Under the pieces are notes generated by a model that was not told the DNA's origin, did not search any database, and was given only the letters and a program-made list of their open reading frames with translations. The position numbers and the translations under genes are program-made. Positions 1-12,443 of a DNA stretch of 64,000 nucleotides are shown here, piece after piece (position 1 is the first letter of the stretch; every line of letters begins with the position of its first letter). Origin of the DNA: Bostrychus sinensis (Eukaryota > Chordata > Actinopteri > Gobiiformes > Eleotridae); assembly GCA_020698575.1 (NCBI GenBank), contig CM036250.1, forward strand, positions 26,301,500 to 26,365,499. Reading direction: 5' to 3'.

Positions 1-1162
1 ATGTTGTGGGTAATATGGAATTGAAAACAGACTTTGACATTTATGCTCAAATTTTTCAAGACACCCAGCGACGTTAGCTTTATACAAAATATACATAAAA
101 TTAGGGGTAAGGGTAACAGCCGCAAGCTTGTCAAAATATATATTTTAGTAATACCTGGCAATTGATCATGGCTGGCATTAAAAAGTATCAAAAGTCTTAA
201 ATTGTACCTAGAAACTTGTGGTACCCTGCTCTTAGAATACTTTTTCCTTAGGCTACTCTCTTTTTCCTCCCAGCCATATCGAAACAACATCATGCACTGT
301 GAATGTCACAATTGCAGAACCCACTTAGAGCAAAATACAGAATATGAACAAGCAGCCTTTTACATTTATTTTAATTTTGTATCTTTTCAACTTTAAAGGT
401 TTTATTTTTTTTCCCTGACAGACCCAGCTTCTTTAAATATTAAACCAGTACAAGCTCATTAGTAGCTCTTGAGAGTTTACTGGACAGCTTATGGGGATTG
501 AGACACCAGCTTGTAGTTTAATTATTCATTGGCACAGTCTTACCTCCTCTTACAAAACACTAACATGTCAGAGTCTTTACAGTTTGCTTTGTCAAGAGCT
601 GGGTAACATTGATAAACTTGGTATTTATAATGTACATCAAGAAAACTTGGAGATGTTCTCTGGCATATTTCTCCACCATAGCATTTTTAGGTTTAAACTT
701 TAACCTACACTGAGCCCACCACATCTTATCTTGTTTTTACTGAACATGTGGAGAAGGAAGATCTGTGTGATGAGTTTCTGAGCAGATGTCCTTCAGACAC
801 AGGCTTCTGTGTACTGTATGTCTAAAAACTGTATGTTGTTCATTGCTGCACTTGTTGCCAACAGTATTCAGATGTTGTGGATGTGATTGTTTAATTAAGG
901 TGTCTTATTGGGTATGGGCCTTAGAGACGAGTGGTCTATATTCTCCTTTTCTGTGCAGTACCCAGTTCTGCTCATGCTTATGTTACTTCATGTTTATCTT
1001 TTAACAATAACAATTTACAAGTTTTGTTAAATGTGCCTGGAGCCGCCATAAATAAAAAGCCCTTTAGATGTTGGTAACAGCTTGTAATGCCATGTTGCTT
1101 AAATGGGATTGGACCACACATTAAATGCTACTCTGTGTATTTTGCTATTATAAAATTTAACA
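1..1162. other. No exon recognised (probably tpd52l2 intron)
   Basis: AT-rich DNA with short unrelated open frames on both strands. No coding exon, RNA gene or complete repeat was recognised. It probably belongs to the intron before the first visible tpd52l2 exon. Confidence 0.5.
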
Positions 1163-1744
1163 TACCGTATTTTCCGCACTATAAGGCGCACCTAAAAGCC
1201 TTTAATTTTCTCAAAAACCGACAGTGCGCCTTATAATCCGATGCGCCTTATATATGGATCAATGTTGGTTAATTATGGCTACCGTATTCAGGGGGCGTCG
1301 CCGAAGTGACAGCGGTAAAAACGGTAAAGGGGAATTCCAGTCCCAGCTGTTCATGTGTGCCATAGGCGTGTTTATGGATCCTGCCACAAAAGAACAAGGA
1401 GGCGCGGCCTTTGCTCCATCTCAGTAGAAGAGTTGTGACATTGAGGGGACAGAAAACTGAGCGCTTGAACGCTGTTCATGTAGCTTTGAACTGTGACAAA
1501 TGGAGTTGGAAATACATTGTTTTCAACGAGGGAGTTGTAAGAACGCTGGTTTGTATTCTATTAATAAAGTTTAACTGACTGATATAGCTGACAGTTTTAT
1601 TGACATTCCCTTTAGCGCAGCGCCATCTAGTGGATGCGCCTTATAATGCGGTGCGCCCTATATATGAAAACTGTTTTAAAATAAGCCATTCATTGAAGGT
1701 GAGCCTTATAATCCGATGCGCCTTATAGTGCGAAAAATACGGTA
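1163..1744. mobile_element. Palindromic MITE with TA borders
   Basis: The left end reads TACCGTATTTTCCGCACTAT and the right end is its near-perfect inverse (ATAGTGCGAAAAATACGGTA), giving terminal inverted repeats of about 28 bp. Sub-terminal motifs GCGCCTTATAATCCGATGCG and its variants recur near both ends. TA at both borders suggests a Tc1/mariner-type TA target site. No transposase is encoded, so it is non-autonomous. The intronic location is inferred from the downstream tpd52l2 exons. Confidence 0.8.
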
Positions 1745-2106
1745 TTTTGTTGAAAATACTCTATTGTTTTGTACCAATATCACATGTCACAGTGATTATA
1801 CTGTATGTTTGGTAATTTGCTGCTTCTACCATTGGTCTCCTTTGAAAATCTGTACTAAAATCTCAAAGCTGCCTTTGGGTGCTTGACTCTAAATATGTTT
1901 TGGTGTGGCCACTAACACTGGTAATGGTTTTAACTATATTCATCTAACTTTTACTTTTCCCTCTTCTTTTGCCTCTGTCCTGTGTTGTTTGTCTATCACA
2001 TCATCTTTTTCCTACCTAACTATGCTCTCCGGATGTGTCCCAATCCTGCCCTTTCCTGCCCTCCTCCATCCTCGCCTCATTCCATCCTCCCTGTCCCATT
2101 TTGCAG
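1745..2106. other. Intron sequence before the first visible tpd52l2 exon
   Basis: The last 100 bases are pyrimidine-rich and end in TTGCAG, a normal acceptor. Nothing else was recognised. Confidence 0.6.
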
Positions 2107-5100
2107 ATACAAGAAGACTCAGGAGACCCTCTCACAGGCAGGACAGAAGACTACTGCAGCCCTGTCCACGATGGGAACAGCCATCAGGAAGGGGCTCGGA
2201 GACATGAGGTACGGGTCCAACAAACCAAACTGACCAAATCTCTTAAATACAAGCAAAAATATTAGAGACGATAGTTAATGCACTACAAAAAGAGGACTGT
2301 CCCAACTCCAAATACTTGATCTTACGCAGGCTATTTTTGTTAAAAATTCTTAACTTAGTTCCGCCAATGTGGACACTTCATTAGGCACAACATTAGGAAG
2401 TCTACAAGTATGTATAGAGGACAAATGATATTTGGCTTTTAACAATTGATAACTAGCACCTTTTTTTTTTTTTATAAAGAATTTGAAATGCTCAATACCC
2501 TGAAATAAAAATTTTAATTTGGGGAATGCCTCAGATGTGGAAAACTTGTAAAATGTAAAATGGACACTTTTACTCTCAAAAGTACTTTTCACATATTGTT
2601 CCCTTGTTTTATATGCTTCAGTCTTTTATAATTAGGTCTTTGTTTTTGCAGGTTTAATTTTGTGCATGATTAACTTTATTATCAATGGACTCTAAGATGT
2701 TCATTATATGAAATGGTACAATACACATATATTAGGCAGATGAAAATAATGTTGTAATGCAAGAAAGCTTTCCAAAACATGTAATTAAGAACCTACTTGG
2801 TATACTACACATCTTTTCTTTTCACTCATTATTCTTTATATTTATTATGTTATACGTCGCGTGAGGCAGATCATTAAATAACAGTTTGGCCTCTGCAGTC
2901 AGTTTACTTTAAGCAACTTCACATTGGACTGAGGAGAATGCTATTTCAGCTCTATCCCTCAGTAGCTGCTCAGTTATGTCTAAATGAGTCACACAGGTTC
3001 AAAGATAAGAAAAACTAGAAAGTCAGGCTCCTGAAGCAAGAAGCACACGCTAACTTCCTAACGTCCTATGTTGATAGCTGTATATATTTCTGTGCAGTCT
3101 GTCTGATGTATGTCTTAATTGACTTCATGTTGGTGCTATATCGCTTCTGCTGCTTTGGGCTCATTTGCTTCTCCTCTTCCTTTCCTTTTTTTTTTTTTTT
3201 TTTTCTTTTTTTTCTTTTCTTTTTTTTAATCGCTGCCTTGGTTTGATCTGCAGAGCGCTACCTTTCTCTAATTCCTTTAGGTAAGACTAACCTGACGTAA
3301 TGAGCAATAATAAGGGCGTTTTCACACCAGCAACAAGCTCTAGTTTCATTTTAAGATGTGCTCACACCAATTCCTTGTCCAGGTTATAGTTCACAGGATA
3401 ATTTTTTCAACAGTGGACCAAAACACACAAAACTTAAATGCGATATGTGCCATTTTTAAAGAAGCTGGTGTAAAAGCGCCCTTATTTACAGACAGTAGTT
3501 TTTAGGCATTTTTTCTGCAGCTTGTTGATTTTAGAAAATACATTTAATATCAGTCTTTCTTTTTTGTATGCAGGGTTTATTATATACATTCACTATTTGT
3601 AGTTTTGGGCTAGTTTTTAGTATTCTTATAAATTTAGGGCACAATCATCTATCTACTTGAAGTAAATTTATAACAAAATAAAATCTGTGTGGTGAGGCTT
3701 TAACTAATGAGCTGATTGATTGTCCTGTACTGCATTTGCTTGTTGCTGGATTGTATTTAACACTTGCACCTCTCTGTCTCTCCTCTTTAATGCTTACAAA
3801 GTAGCAACTATTCGATTCGCCACTCAATAAGTATGCCGGCCATGAGGTAAAGTAACAAGCGCACACTGCTTTCCTGTAACGTTATTGTCTGTAATGTTGT
3901 TTGAACTAATGCATGGGTCCACTTTATAAACTACATTTTGTCATTGGTATGTCTTTGTGTATAATTCAACCTTGATGGATAAGTTTTGCTCTTTTAGGTA
4001 ATAGGAAATTGTGTTGGCTGTTACCATTTTATATTAGTGTATGCTGCTTTGCTCATACATTTATGTGAATTTAATGTTGGTGTCTCTATGTTGCAGAAAC
4101 TCTGCTACTTTCAAGTCCTTCGAAGATAAAATGGGGAACCTGAAGGTAAGAAGAGCAAATTTATTTTGCACAGTGGCTGCTTGATTTTAGGTCATATTTT
4201 TTGTGAGGCTAGGGCCACACTACAGGATTTTGAAATCTTAAGAGGTTGGAAAACTGAAAGAGACCACAGGCATAAGATTTTCACCTGATTTTTGAGCCTA
4301 AAGTCTCTGAACAAACGCACGCACACACACACTTGGGCAGACCATGACACATGACCTGATTTTGGCAAAGATTTTACAGTGCTGATTCAGACACAAGATC
4401 CCATACAAACTAGCATGATCAAACATGACTTCAGAAGATAAAAAACATGGAAGGCTACCGGCTTTGTCAGCTGACTGTATTTTAGCAAAAGCACTAGTTT
4501 GCAGAGAACATCATAAAAGGAGAAAGGGAATGTGGATGAAATTGGACGTAATTGACGTATTAATGAGTTACGCACGCAGTATAGTTACTAGATTTGCGGT
4601 CTTTCATTTTCATGAGAGAGCAAATTAAAAACAGATGTTTTTTGACAGCAGAAACAAATGGAAGTTTATATATTTGTTAAAATTTACTTTGCATTATTAC
4701 CCAGATCTGACAGTCATTTCTATTTGCAAAGGTTTAATTATTAAAGTAGGATTTGTGGTGATTGATGGATTAAATCTGAGCATACACTGACAAACTATTG
4801 TTGTCTGCAACATTTCTGGAAATAATTGTCATTAAGGGTGCTCCGATCGATTGGCCGCGATCGGTGATCGGCCGATCATGGCTAAAAATAGAGTGATCGG
4901 TAAAATGGGCCGATCAGAAGGGCCGATCAAATTACAACAAGCACGCGAGGTGCGTGGGCATGCGTCCTGCAACTCTGGTTCAAACAAAGCCACACAGAAA
5001 CTGGGCACACATTAAAGGCCAATAATCCAACAAAACCTCTTCTAAAACAAAAATAAGTAGAATTTTGTTGTTCTTTTATATTTACAAAGGCTACAGTATT

Positions 5101-6281
5101 TTTCAAGTTGAACTAATAATAGCCTGCATACATTACATTGCTACATTGAAGACCACGTGATCGGTATCGGCCATGATCGGTATCGGCCATCACAGCAAAG
5201 GCTGATCAGCCTCAAAAATCCTGATCGGAGCACCCTTACTTGTCATGCATAAGTAAGTAAAGTAATAAGTAAAATGGCTAATCATTGATACACTCACTAA
5301 TGTTTTCTAACCTGTCTGTGATATTACTTGCATGTGGTCAATTGGTTTACAGTTGCCAAAAATCATCTTTATTATTATGCTAAATCCTCCATAGAAAATG
5401 TATTGTGAAAATGGTCTGTTTAGTTCATGACACCATTATTGAGAATGCAGACATGTTTTTTTAACAACACTAAAAGGGGTCTGTATGGTTGAGCTGGATG
5501 TAAACATCCCTTTGGCAATGCTTTCCGGTTGCTCTCATTAGTTGCTGCTGTTGTTCTGTCGGGGGCAGAAAAAGTATCAAACATGTTTGTTTTATTATGA
5601 CAAATAATCAGTTTTCAGAATCAGAAGTCTATAGTCGGGGTAAAACTGGGGTAAAAATTATTTCATTCGTAACTCACAGTATGCTTTTGCATTTAAACCT
5701 AAAGGAGGAGCCCTAAATGATTGATCCCCCTACTACACAAGCATCAAGGAATTTGGTAATTAAACCTACTACTACTAAAATAGCAGAAAATGATAAGTTT
5801 GAACATATTTACATATACCTGTGCAACACACATTGTTTTACTCCCTAACGGACAATACAGAGGTCTTTAAAAATAAATTTTGACCTATGCCTAACAGCTG
5901 TATATTTTTCCCGTTGTTGGGTAACATTAACGATTTTCTCAGCCTTCATTGATGGTCTGTAAGCTCATAAAGCAGAGGTGTGTGAGGGATTTTAACAGAC
6001 ACTGGCCTGGAACAGTTGTCAGACTCAGAAAGAGGCAAATTTAAGAATACATTGTGGTGTCTCAGTTTATTCCAGAGCTGTATATTAGTACAATTTATTC
6101 AGTCCAAACATATATTGTGCATGTGCATATTATTAGCATGGTCAGAATGTTATGTCTTATTTTACTATTAATAAATTGTATTCCTCTCTTCCAGTACAAG
6201 GTAGCTGGCACCAAAGGAAACGGCGAGGCCATGAACTCCCCCACCGACACCACCCCGACTCAGGAAAACCCTCCTTTCTGA
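2107..6281 (+). CDS. tpd52l2: tpd52l2, 3' part (three last recognised exons of a tumor protein D52-family gene)
   Basis: Exons are 2107-2208, 4097-4145 and 6195-6281 (TGA stop). Each has AG/GT borders and the phases agree (1+99+2, 1+48, 87 nt). The conceptual C-terminus reads YKKTQETLSQAGQKTTAALS, then a GTAIRKGLGDMR stretch, NSATFKSFEDKMGNLK, and a short tail ending ENPPF. The YKKTQETLSQAGQKT block and NSATFKSFED are hallmarks of the TPD52 family (small coiled-coil adaptor proteins linked to vesicle traffic). A tail ending in PF fits the TPD52L2 member better than TPD52 or TPD52L1. The N-terminal coiled-coil exons would lie before position 1, so the gene is partial here. The alternative exon that some TPD52L2 transcripts carry between GDMR and NSATF was not found. 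Linkage to ppdpf and a PTK6-like kinase supports the assignment. Family membership is very sure; the paralog is fairly sure. Confidence 0.9.
2209..4096 (+). other. tpd52l2: tpd52l2 intron
   Basis: Bounded by the GTACGG donor and the TTGCAG acceptor. It holds a long pyrimidine tract (about 3178-3229, nearly all T). No further exon was recognised. Confidence 0.75.
4833..5238. mobile_element. hAT-type MITE in a tpd52l2 intron
   Basis: The termini are TAAGGGTGCTCCGATC and its inverse, and many GATCGG/CCGATC motifs lie inside. The flanks are ATTGTCAT on the left (4825-4832) and CTTGTCAT on the right (5239-5246), an 8-bp target duplication with one mismatch, as expected of hAT elements. It is 406 bp with no coding capacity. 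It lies in the intron between the 4097-4145 and 6195-6281 exons. Confidence 0.85.
5247..6194 (+). other. tpd52l2: Remainder of the last tpd52l2 intron
   Basis: AT-rich. It ends in a pyrimidine-rich tract and CCAG before the terminal exon. No other feature was seen. Confidence 0.6.
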
Positions 6282-6486
6282 GCGTCACTCTCCTCTGACA
6301 CCTCCATCACGACCCGGGACTGTACTGTTTTCACCTCACAGCCTCGACCTTTGACCTTAGACCTTACACCACCTCACCCTTCACTCGCTTTAACCCACCC
6401 CCTGAGGTCTGTATGCACCAACAGGGGGCGCAGACGGGCTTTTATCCTGTGAGAGTTGCTGCTGTCCAAGAAGATATTTTGATGTG

Positions 6487-6492
6487 AATAAA
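6487..6492 (+). promoter_or_regulatory. tpd52l2: polyadenylation signal of tpd52l2
   Basis: AATAAA about 206 nt after the tpd52l2 stop codon, in GATGTGAATAAATTACTG. It is the first canonical signal downstream on the plus strand. Confidence 0.75.
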
Positions 6493-8070
6493 TTACTGAC
6501 CTTGCCTTCACTAAATCCTGACTATGTTTCAAATCAGCTGCCCCTTCTTAGTGACTACATGCAGTGTAAAAGGCATTATCTTACATTATAGATGCACATA
6601 TTTACACCTAATTTGGGAATAACTAAAGCCAGTGAGCATCAAATACTATAGAGATGTTTACATTTCATTGTGGGTCCTATTGGAGAGATAAGACTATGAG
6701 TGGAAGTCAGTAGAGAGAGAGAATTTATTTCGATACTCACAATATTTGTCTGGTAAAATGTGTACTGTGCTGAGTTTCAGCCCTACAGCTAACTGGCCAT
6801 TGTCCTGGGTGTACCCCACCTCAAGTTGCTGGGATAGGCTCCAGTTACCCAAGAAATTAATTTAATGAGTATGCAGAATAAATGTACAATATAAAAGACA
6901 TTTTGCCATTTAACAGACTTATTGGTCACGTTGTTATTTTGAATACTGACAGACTAAGGGTGGAGTTAAATGGTAGAATTAGTCTAGCCTATAAGAATTC
7001 ACCTATAGCAATTGTATGTCCAACAATACACTATATTGGCAAAAGTATTAGCTCATCTGAGCCGGTACTTTCAGAAATAAAGTGTATGTAACTCTCTTAT
7101 GATTATACAACATTTTCATTCGTCACATTGTCTTTTAAATGCCATAATAATAATTGCTAATGAATATAAATGCCAACTAAAACGGCTTTATGAATTTCAA
7201 ACTAATGAAAAATAGATATACCACATCCAACACTATGAGATAATGTCTACACAATTAAACCTCTACATGTTTTAGCTTATCAGAAACTAGCCATTGTTCT
7301 TTAGCCTTCTTTGGACAATTTTTTTATCCATATTTTATGCTAGTGTTGTACATGAGGATGTAGCAATAGATGTAGTTTACATTCTGTCAGGTTCTAGTTT
7401 GAAAATGTTGGTCTCTTTTGCTATAAAAAATATTTTTACTAGACAAACCTATCTAGTCAACTTGATGGTACAATCCAGGCACAAAATACTCCTGATTGCC
7501 TACCGCTCATTTTATTTTCTAAAAGTTAACTCCAGTTGGATCCACTTGAAGAGGCCTCTCTGTGAAGCATTTGTAATCAAAATGTAGGTTTTTGCATAAC
7601 TTTCTCGCATCTAACCATCTCTGCATCGTCTCCATGTATCCACACTGTGAGCACTACTGTCCCTCTCACACACAGTCTACTCCCCAGAGCCCAGTTGATT
7701 GTGGAAATGCAAGTCACTAGTGATTTGAATATTTAATGTGACAGTATACCCTCTTTCTTGTCTTGTCTGGGCCTACTACAGTACTACTAGCATGTGCATA
7801 TCTCACCTCAGCGATACCAACCACAACACACAAAAACCCAACCCAGGATGTAAAGAAATCCCCAGAGAAACCATTTTGTATTATAAACTATTTTACACGG
7901 CTTTGCATAATGTTTTTACATAACTTTTATCAATATGTATAAATATTTAAAAAAAAAAAAGATATTATACTGTCACCGTTGCTGTGAAAAGGCGGTAGTC
8001 TGGTTGGACGTTTAAAAGCAACATTAGGGGGCAATTTCAGGTGAAGAATTTGGACTTTTAGTTAAATAAA
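6493..8070. other. Intergenic DNA after tpd52l2
   Basis: Mostly anonymous. A fragment of the tRNA-derived SINE family (3' half, containing GGGTGTACCCC and GGGATAGGCTCCAG) lies at about 6785-6860. The remaining open frames are short and resemble nothing known to me. Confidence 0.5.
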
Positions 8071-8305
8071 CAGTACTGTGCAAAAGTCTTGGGCAGGTTT
8101 TTAAGAGAGGCTATGAACAAAGAAAGGTGTGTCAGTGTACATAACAGCAAAGAAGCACTTGGATAGTGGATAGTGTACAGAATCCCTAAAAAAAAAAAAA
8201 AAAACTGGATCCACCAAAATAAATAACTTTGTTCTTGGCCCTTTATTGACCTTTAAAGTTTATTAGCATTTATTACATCTCACTAAAACTTTTGCATAGT
8301 ACTGT
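8071..8305. mobile_element. Short MITE, CAGTACTGTGCAAAAG family, copy 1
   Basis: The left end CAGTACTGTGCAAAAGTCTT is mirrored at the right end by AAAACTTTTGCATAGTACTG. About 235 bp, non-coding, with an internal poly-A run near 8189. A second copy lies at about 26344-26811. The termini resemble dispersed Tc1/mariner-like fish MITEs. Confidence 0.7.
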
Positions 8306-10168
8306 ATTTATGAATCAGTAATGTCCAGTTTTGTTCCCATCTAGGCATTGGCCAGATTTAAAATTTACATCACAGTTCTTTTATTTGGTAGATAGACTCA
8401 AATCCCTTCCCAAGAGTGGATATCCTCCCTTTTTTTTTTTTAAACCGTGTGAGATATTGCTTTTTGCTGTGTACACTACCTGAATGTCAATGCATCTCTA
8501 TGGGCCTTACTCAGTTAAACTAGATCACTTGTTATTTTAAATGTTAGAAAATGTTTTGTTTTTTCCCCAAATTTTCTTGTGTAGCATTGTAAGGGGGGCT
8601 AGGGTTCAAAGTAGTCTTAGGGCCACAAATTGTGTCATAGAAAAATCTTGCTTTGCCAAATGCGCTCCAGCTTAACACACTAAATGCTACTAAATGCCCT
8701 GGTTGCACACAAGCTGCATGTTGAGGCCAAATGTAACTTTCTAAATTGAAAAAAAAAAACTTTTAATAAATTGCCTCAACACATGGTACAAGCTCTTACA
8801 AGCCACACAAATGTGAGAGCACAGTTGTGCTGCACCGTCACTTTCGCTTAAGGTGAATTTGAAGGTTTTAATTATTTGCTAGTTGCCTCTGGCAGACTCT
8901 TTGTATTGTGATATATTTTCTTGATGAACCCCCATATTTTTTTCCTAATTGTCCTTAATTAATAATAGTCAGGTTGCCATGTTCTCTCTGATTTCTGCTG
9001 CCAAATTGTACAATATTTTTGCCTGATTTTTTTTCATATTTTCAATCAATTAAATTTAAAAAGCCAAAACTCAACTCTGTGCCAAAATGGCCAATAACAT
9101 GTACAGTAGACTACAACAAAACTTAGAAATTTTCACCTCAGACAATAGAAATAATAGACCAGTGGTTTGGATGTGAATGCTGACTCCAAGTTTCCCTAGC
9201 AATTAATTTAAAACCATTTAAAAAAAAAAAAAAAAAAAGTCAAAATATTCATTAAATTTGCAGCTGTAAAACACCTTTTATTGGCTGATTTGGACTTAAT
9301 TTGCTGCAGTGATTCTTATCCTGTGTCATCATGGGACCCCAAAATTTTCTTTTGTCTTGTATATCAAAACACTGAAACTATATTTCACCACAATTTTCAC
9401 TCAAGTCGATGACTTTGACCCACTTTTTGGTCCTGACCCACCAGTTGAGAATGCCAACGTCTACTGTTCTCTTATTTTCTACTGTCTGTAGTGCATTAGC
9501 ATTAAGATTGACACTTTTTCCCCAATCAAGCTCTTTCAGTTGCCAGTTTAACTTGGTGTATTTTTCATTTTTGTTTGTCATTATTTGTAGTTAATATATA
9601 TATATATATATATACACTTGCTTTCATTCTGCTGGGAGATTAACTATTGTATAATTCATTTATCCTCTGTAATTAAGAGTTGCCATTATTTGAACAGTCT
9701 GTTACAACAATACAAATCTCTATGCCTTTTGCGTTTTCATGTTAATTTCAGATGTGCACTACAGAAGAAAGGTAATTAAAAGTCATTTGTACTCAAACTA
9801 GTGGGTTTACATTAATGGGATATATGTACATTATTGTTTTAAGTTGCCAATGGAACGTACAGCACACAAAAGCCTCTCGAAGCCAGCCATCATAAAGGTT
9901 GGATGATCGTAGAGTATAGCTTTGTTTAGGGCCTGGGCCTATAGTTGATGTAGTGTAATAAAAGGGATCAGATGTGGAGAATTTTGGTGAATTAATTAAA
10001 TCCTTTTTTCTTTTTTTTTTTTTGGTTTTGTTGTAAATGTTTGAATATCAATAAAAGCATTCCTTTAAATGACTGAATGCTGTGGTCAGTTATCTAAAAA
10101 TGTGGGGGGGTTTTTGGTGGCAGCAAATGCATTTTTTTTTTTTTTAAGTTGGCGGTTTTATGAAGCAT
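8306..10168. other. Intergenic AT-rich DNA with a TA microsatellite
   Basis: A (TA)n run lies at about 9594-9614, with A- and T-homopolymers at about 9220 and 10013. No exon was recognised. Confidence 0.5.
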
Positions 10169-10652
10169 TAGGGCTGTAACGATACAGTAACTATATCGAT
10201 GTATTGATTTTTTTTTTTTTTCCTATGATACAACTACATCGATACACATGACCTTGTATCGAATCGTATCGTTTTCTAGGAAGTGAATATCGATACACAT
10301 GAAGTATCTATCGATAATATTGGAAATATTGAAATTAGAAATTTGTATGTTAAAATAAAACCAGATATGGCTTTTTGGAGATAAATTTTGTGTTTTTAAT
10401 TAAAGAAAATGTTATATTCAACTTTTCTTCACTCTCTGTCTGCTGGACATAATCAACCCCGGCCACGGTGCTACATTTGAGAGTAAACTTTTATGATTTT
10501 TGGCAAAAAGTTGCTGTATCGATTCTCGATATGAAAGTGATGAATCGTATCAAATCGTATCGTTCCATATTAGCCAATATCATTCTTGAATTGTATCGAA
10601 ACAATTCTAATTGATACATATCATATCGTTGCAAAAACATATTACACCCCTA
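10169..10652 (+). mobile_element. hAT-type MITE with a perfect 8-bp target duplication
   Basis: The ends are TAGGGCTGTAACGATAC and TTACACCCCTA, the diverged terminal inverted repeats of a common fish hAT family rich in TCGATAC/GTATCGA motifs. It is flanked by identical octamers TGAAGCAT at 10161-10168 and 10653-10660. 484 bp, no open frame of interest. A diverged copy in the opposite orientation lies at about 11793-12443. Confidence 0.9.
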
Positions 10653-11529
10653 TGAAGCATGTATGCACTTCTCCAGCAGTGCTCAGTTTGTCTGCTCTGG
10701 GTTGCTGTTGGGATAGGAACAAATGGAAGGAAATTATGAAAATCTCAGTTAACTTTTAATATTAGGTAGATTAGATTGCCATATTTTATGTTTTGTGTTT
10801 TGTTTTTGTTTTTTGGTTGCTGAAATATTTCATTTCCATTGGTAGAAGTTTGATCAACCCACAAGTGAAAGTCCGAAAAGGTTTTATTGATGTATTCCCA
10901 TGAACAATAGAAGAGTCACAAAGCTTCACTTGTCAAGTCATTCAGTTATTTGACTTAACATTTTGGGTCAAAAATATACTTGCCATTACAACCTGTGCCA
11001 AATTGGAAAATTAAGGTGTTACTCGTGCATTCCATCAATCCATGGGAATCATATTAAAAATTAAAAAGAAAAATCTATGGCTTTTCCAAAGATAATTTAA
11101 AAGAAAAAAAAGCAGCAAGGATTATTTAGGTCAGTTAACCAAGGTAAAATTAATTTACTGTAAAATATGTCCAAAAACTGCCGCTTAGAAAAAAGTAATA
11201 AACTCATTTTAGTTAGAAAATTACTTGTGTGGCAGTATCTGTGTTCAGGACAATCATTCTAAATACCACACACAGTATTTAGTACTGATGATATTGTCTT
11301 GACAGCCTTGCCTTTTTAACTTAATGAGCTTTGAGAAAATACGTCACAGTACAATACCTTAACAAAAAAAGACACTACGACAAATGTATGGGCACCGTAT
11401 GCAAAAATATACGTATATATAACAAAACTACATTTCTCCAGTAGCCTTATTCCTTAATAATTTGATAGAGGGAGTGGTAGGACTTCACTCGCCTTCTCAG
11501 CCATCATCATGAGACGCTTTGTGGTCGCC
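10653..11529. other. Intergenic, nothing recognised
   Basis: AT-rich DNA without a supportable exon, RNA gene or complete repeat. The last 70 bases may be decayed continuation of the transposase fragment that follows. Confidence 0.4.
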
Positions 11530-11800
11530 CTAATTCGCCCAAGTAACAGTTACTCTATGCACTGCAGTGATGCTTACGTTAAACATGTTGGCAATTATTT
11601 GTTCTTTTAGCCCAGCAGCCACCCGAAAATAGTACATGAGGAACTCGTCTATAAGTGGCATGGTGCGCGATGGCTCAGTTTCGGGACAGGTTGCAGCTCC
11701 AGTCCTCTGTGCATTGGACCATGGCACCAGGCAAGAGGCAGTGGGTGTAACAGACTCCCAAAACATCTTCAAAACCCTCTCGGATGGAAATTTGATGTTC
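11530..11800 (-). pseudogene. Transposase fragment with helix-turn-helix (ISL2EU/PIF-Harbinger-like)
   Basis: The minus-strand frame contains FPSERVLKMFWESV, then about 30 residues later PLIDEFLMYYFRVAAGLKEQ followed by an IANMFNVSITAVHRVTVTWAN-type stretch. This matches the layout of the HTH region of THAP-containing transposases (a FPS...FW segment, an L.DEF..V.LR helix, then a helix-turn-helix with I...F.VS...V.R...TW). The frame is lost after TWAN, and no DDE catalytic segment is visible downstream. A hAT MITE abuts its upstream edge and a THAP-like fragment lies about 1.5 kb further upstream on the same strand, so both are probably parts of one dead element. Family identity is inferred from motif shape only. 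Confidence 0.55.
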
Positions 11801-12443
11801 AATGATATATGATACGTATTGATTAGAACTGTTTCGATACAATTCAAGAACAATATTGGCTAATTTGGAACGGTACGATTCGATACGAGTCAACACCTCC
11901 ATATTGATAATTGATACAGCATTTTTTTTTGCCAAAAACTTTACTCTCAAACATAGCATCGCGGCCAGAGTTGATTATGTCCAGTAGACAGAGAGCGAAA
12001 AAAAGTTGAACATAACATTTTGTTTCATTAAAAACACAAAAATTACATGCAAAAAGCCCTATCTGGTTTTATTTGAACATGCAAATTTCTCATTCCATGT
12101 TCATTCCATGTGTACAGATGTTCCAAAAAACAATACCAGGGGTTCCCACAGCACTTTATAGCTAAAGGCTAAGACTTGGTTTTACATCTGGATATTTGAA
12201 GTTGTTATTTTTATAATCAAAAAATATAAAAGAAATAATAGGATAAATGAAAATATCAACATTGTTTCCGCCTCTGCGGTGGTAGCTGGTACATCCAGTG
12301 TACCAGCTACCACCTTGGCTAACAAATTTTCTGGGGGAAACCATGAATATGATTCAATACCAAATAATGTGTATTGATATAGTTGTATCAAAGGAAAAAA
12401 AATAATAATACATCAATATAATTACTGTATCGTTAACCCCCTA
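11793..12443 (-). mobile_element. Diverged hAT MITE, second copy, inverted
   Basis: It shares long diverged blocks with the 10169-10652 element in reverse orientation: GATACGTATTGATTAGAACT and TTCGATACAATTCAAGAACA near its left edge, and ACTGTATCGTTAACCCCCTA at its right edge. The left terminus is unclear. It is longer than copy 1 and holds an extra perfect hairpin (12278-12314). Confidence 0.65.
12278..12314. repeat. Perfect 15-bp hairpin
   Basis: GGTGGTAGCTGGTAC is separated by a 7-base loop (ATCCAGT) from its exact inverse GTACCAGCTACCACC. It lies inside the diverged hAT copy. Confidence 0.85.
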
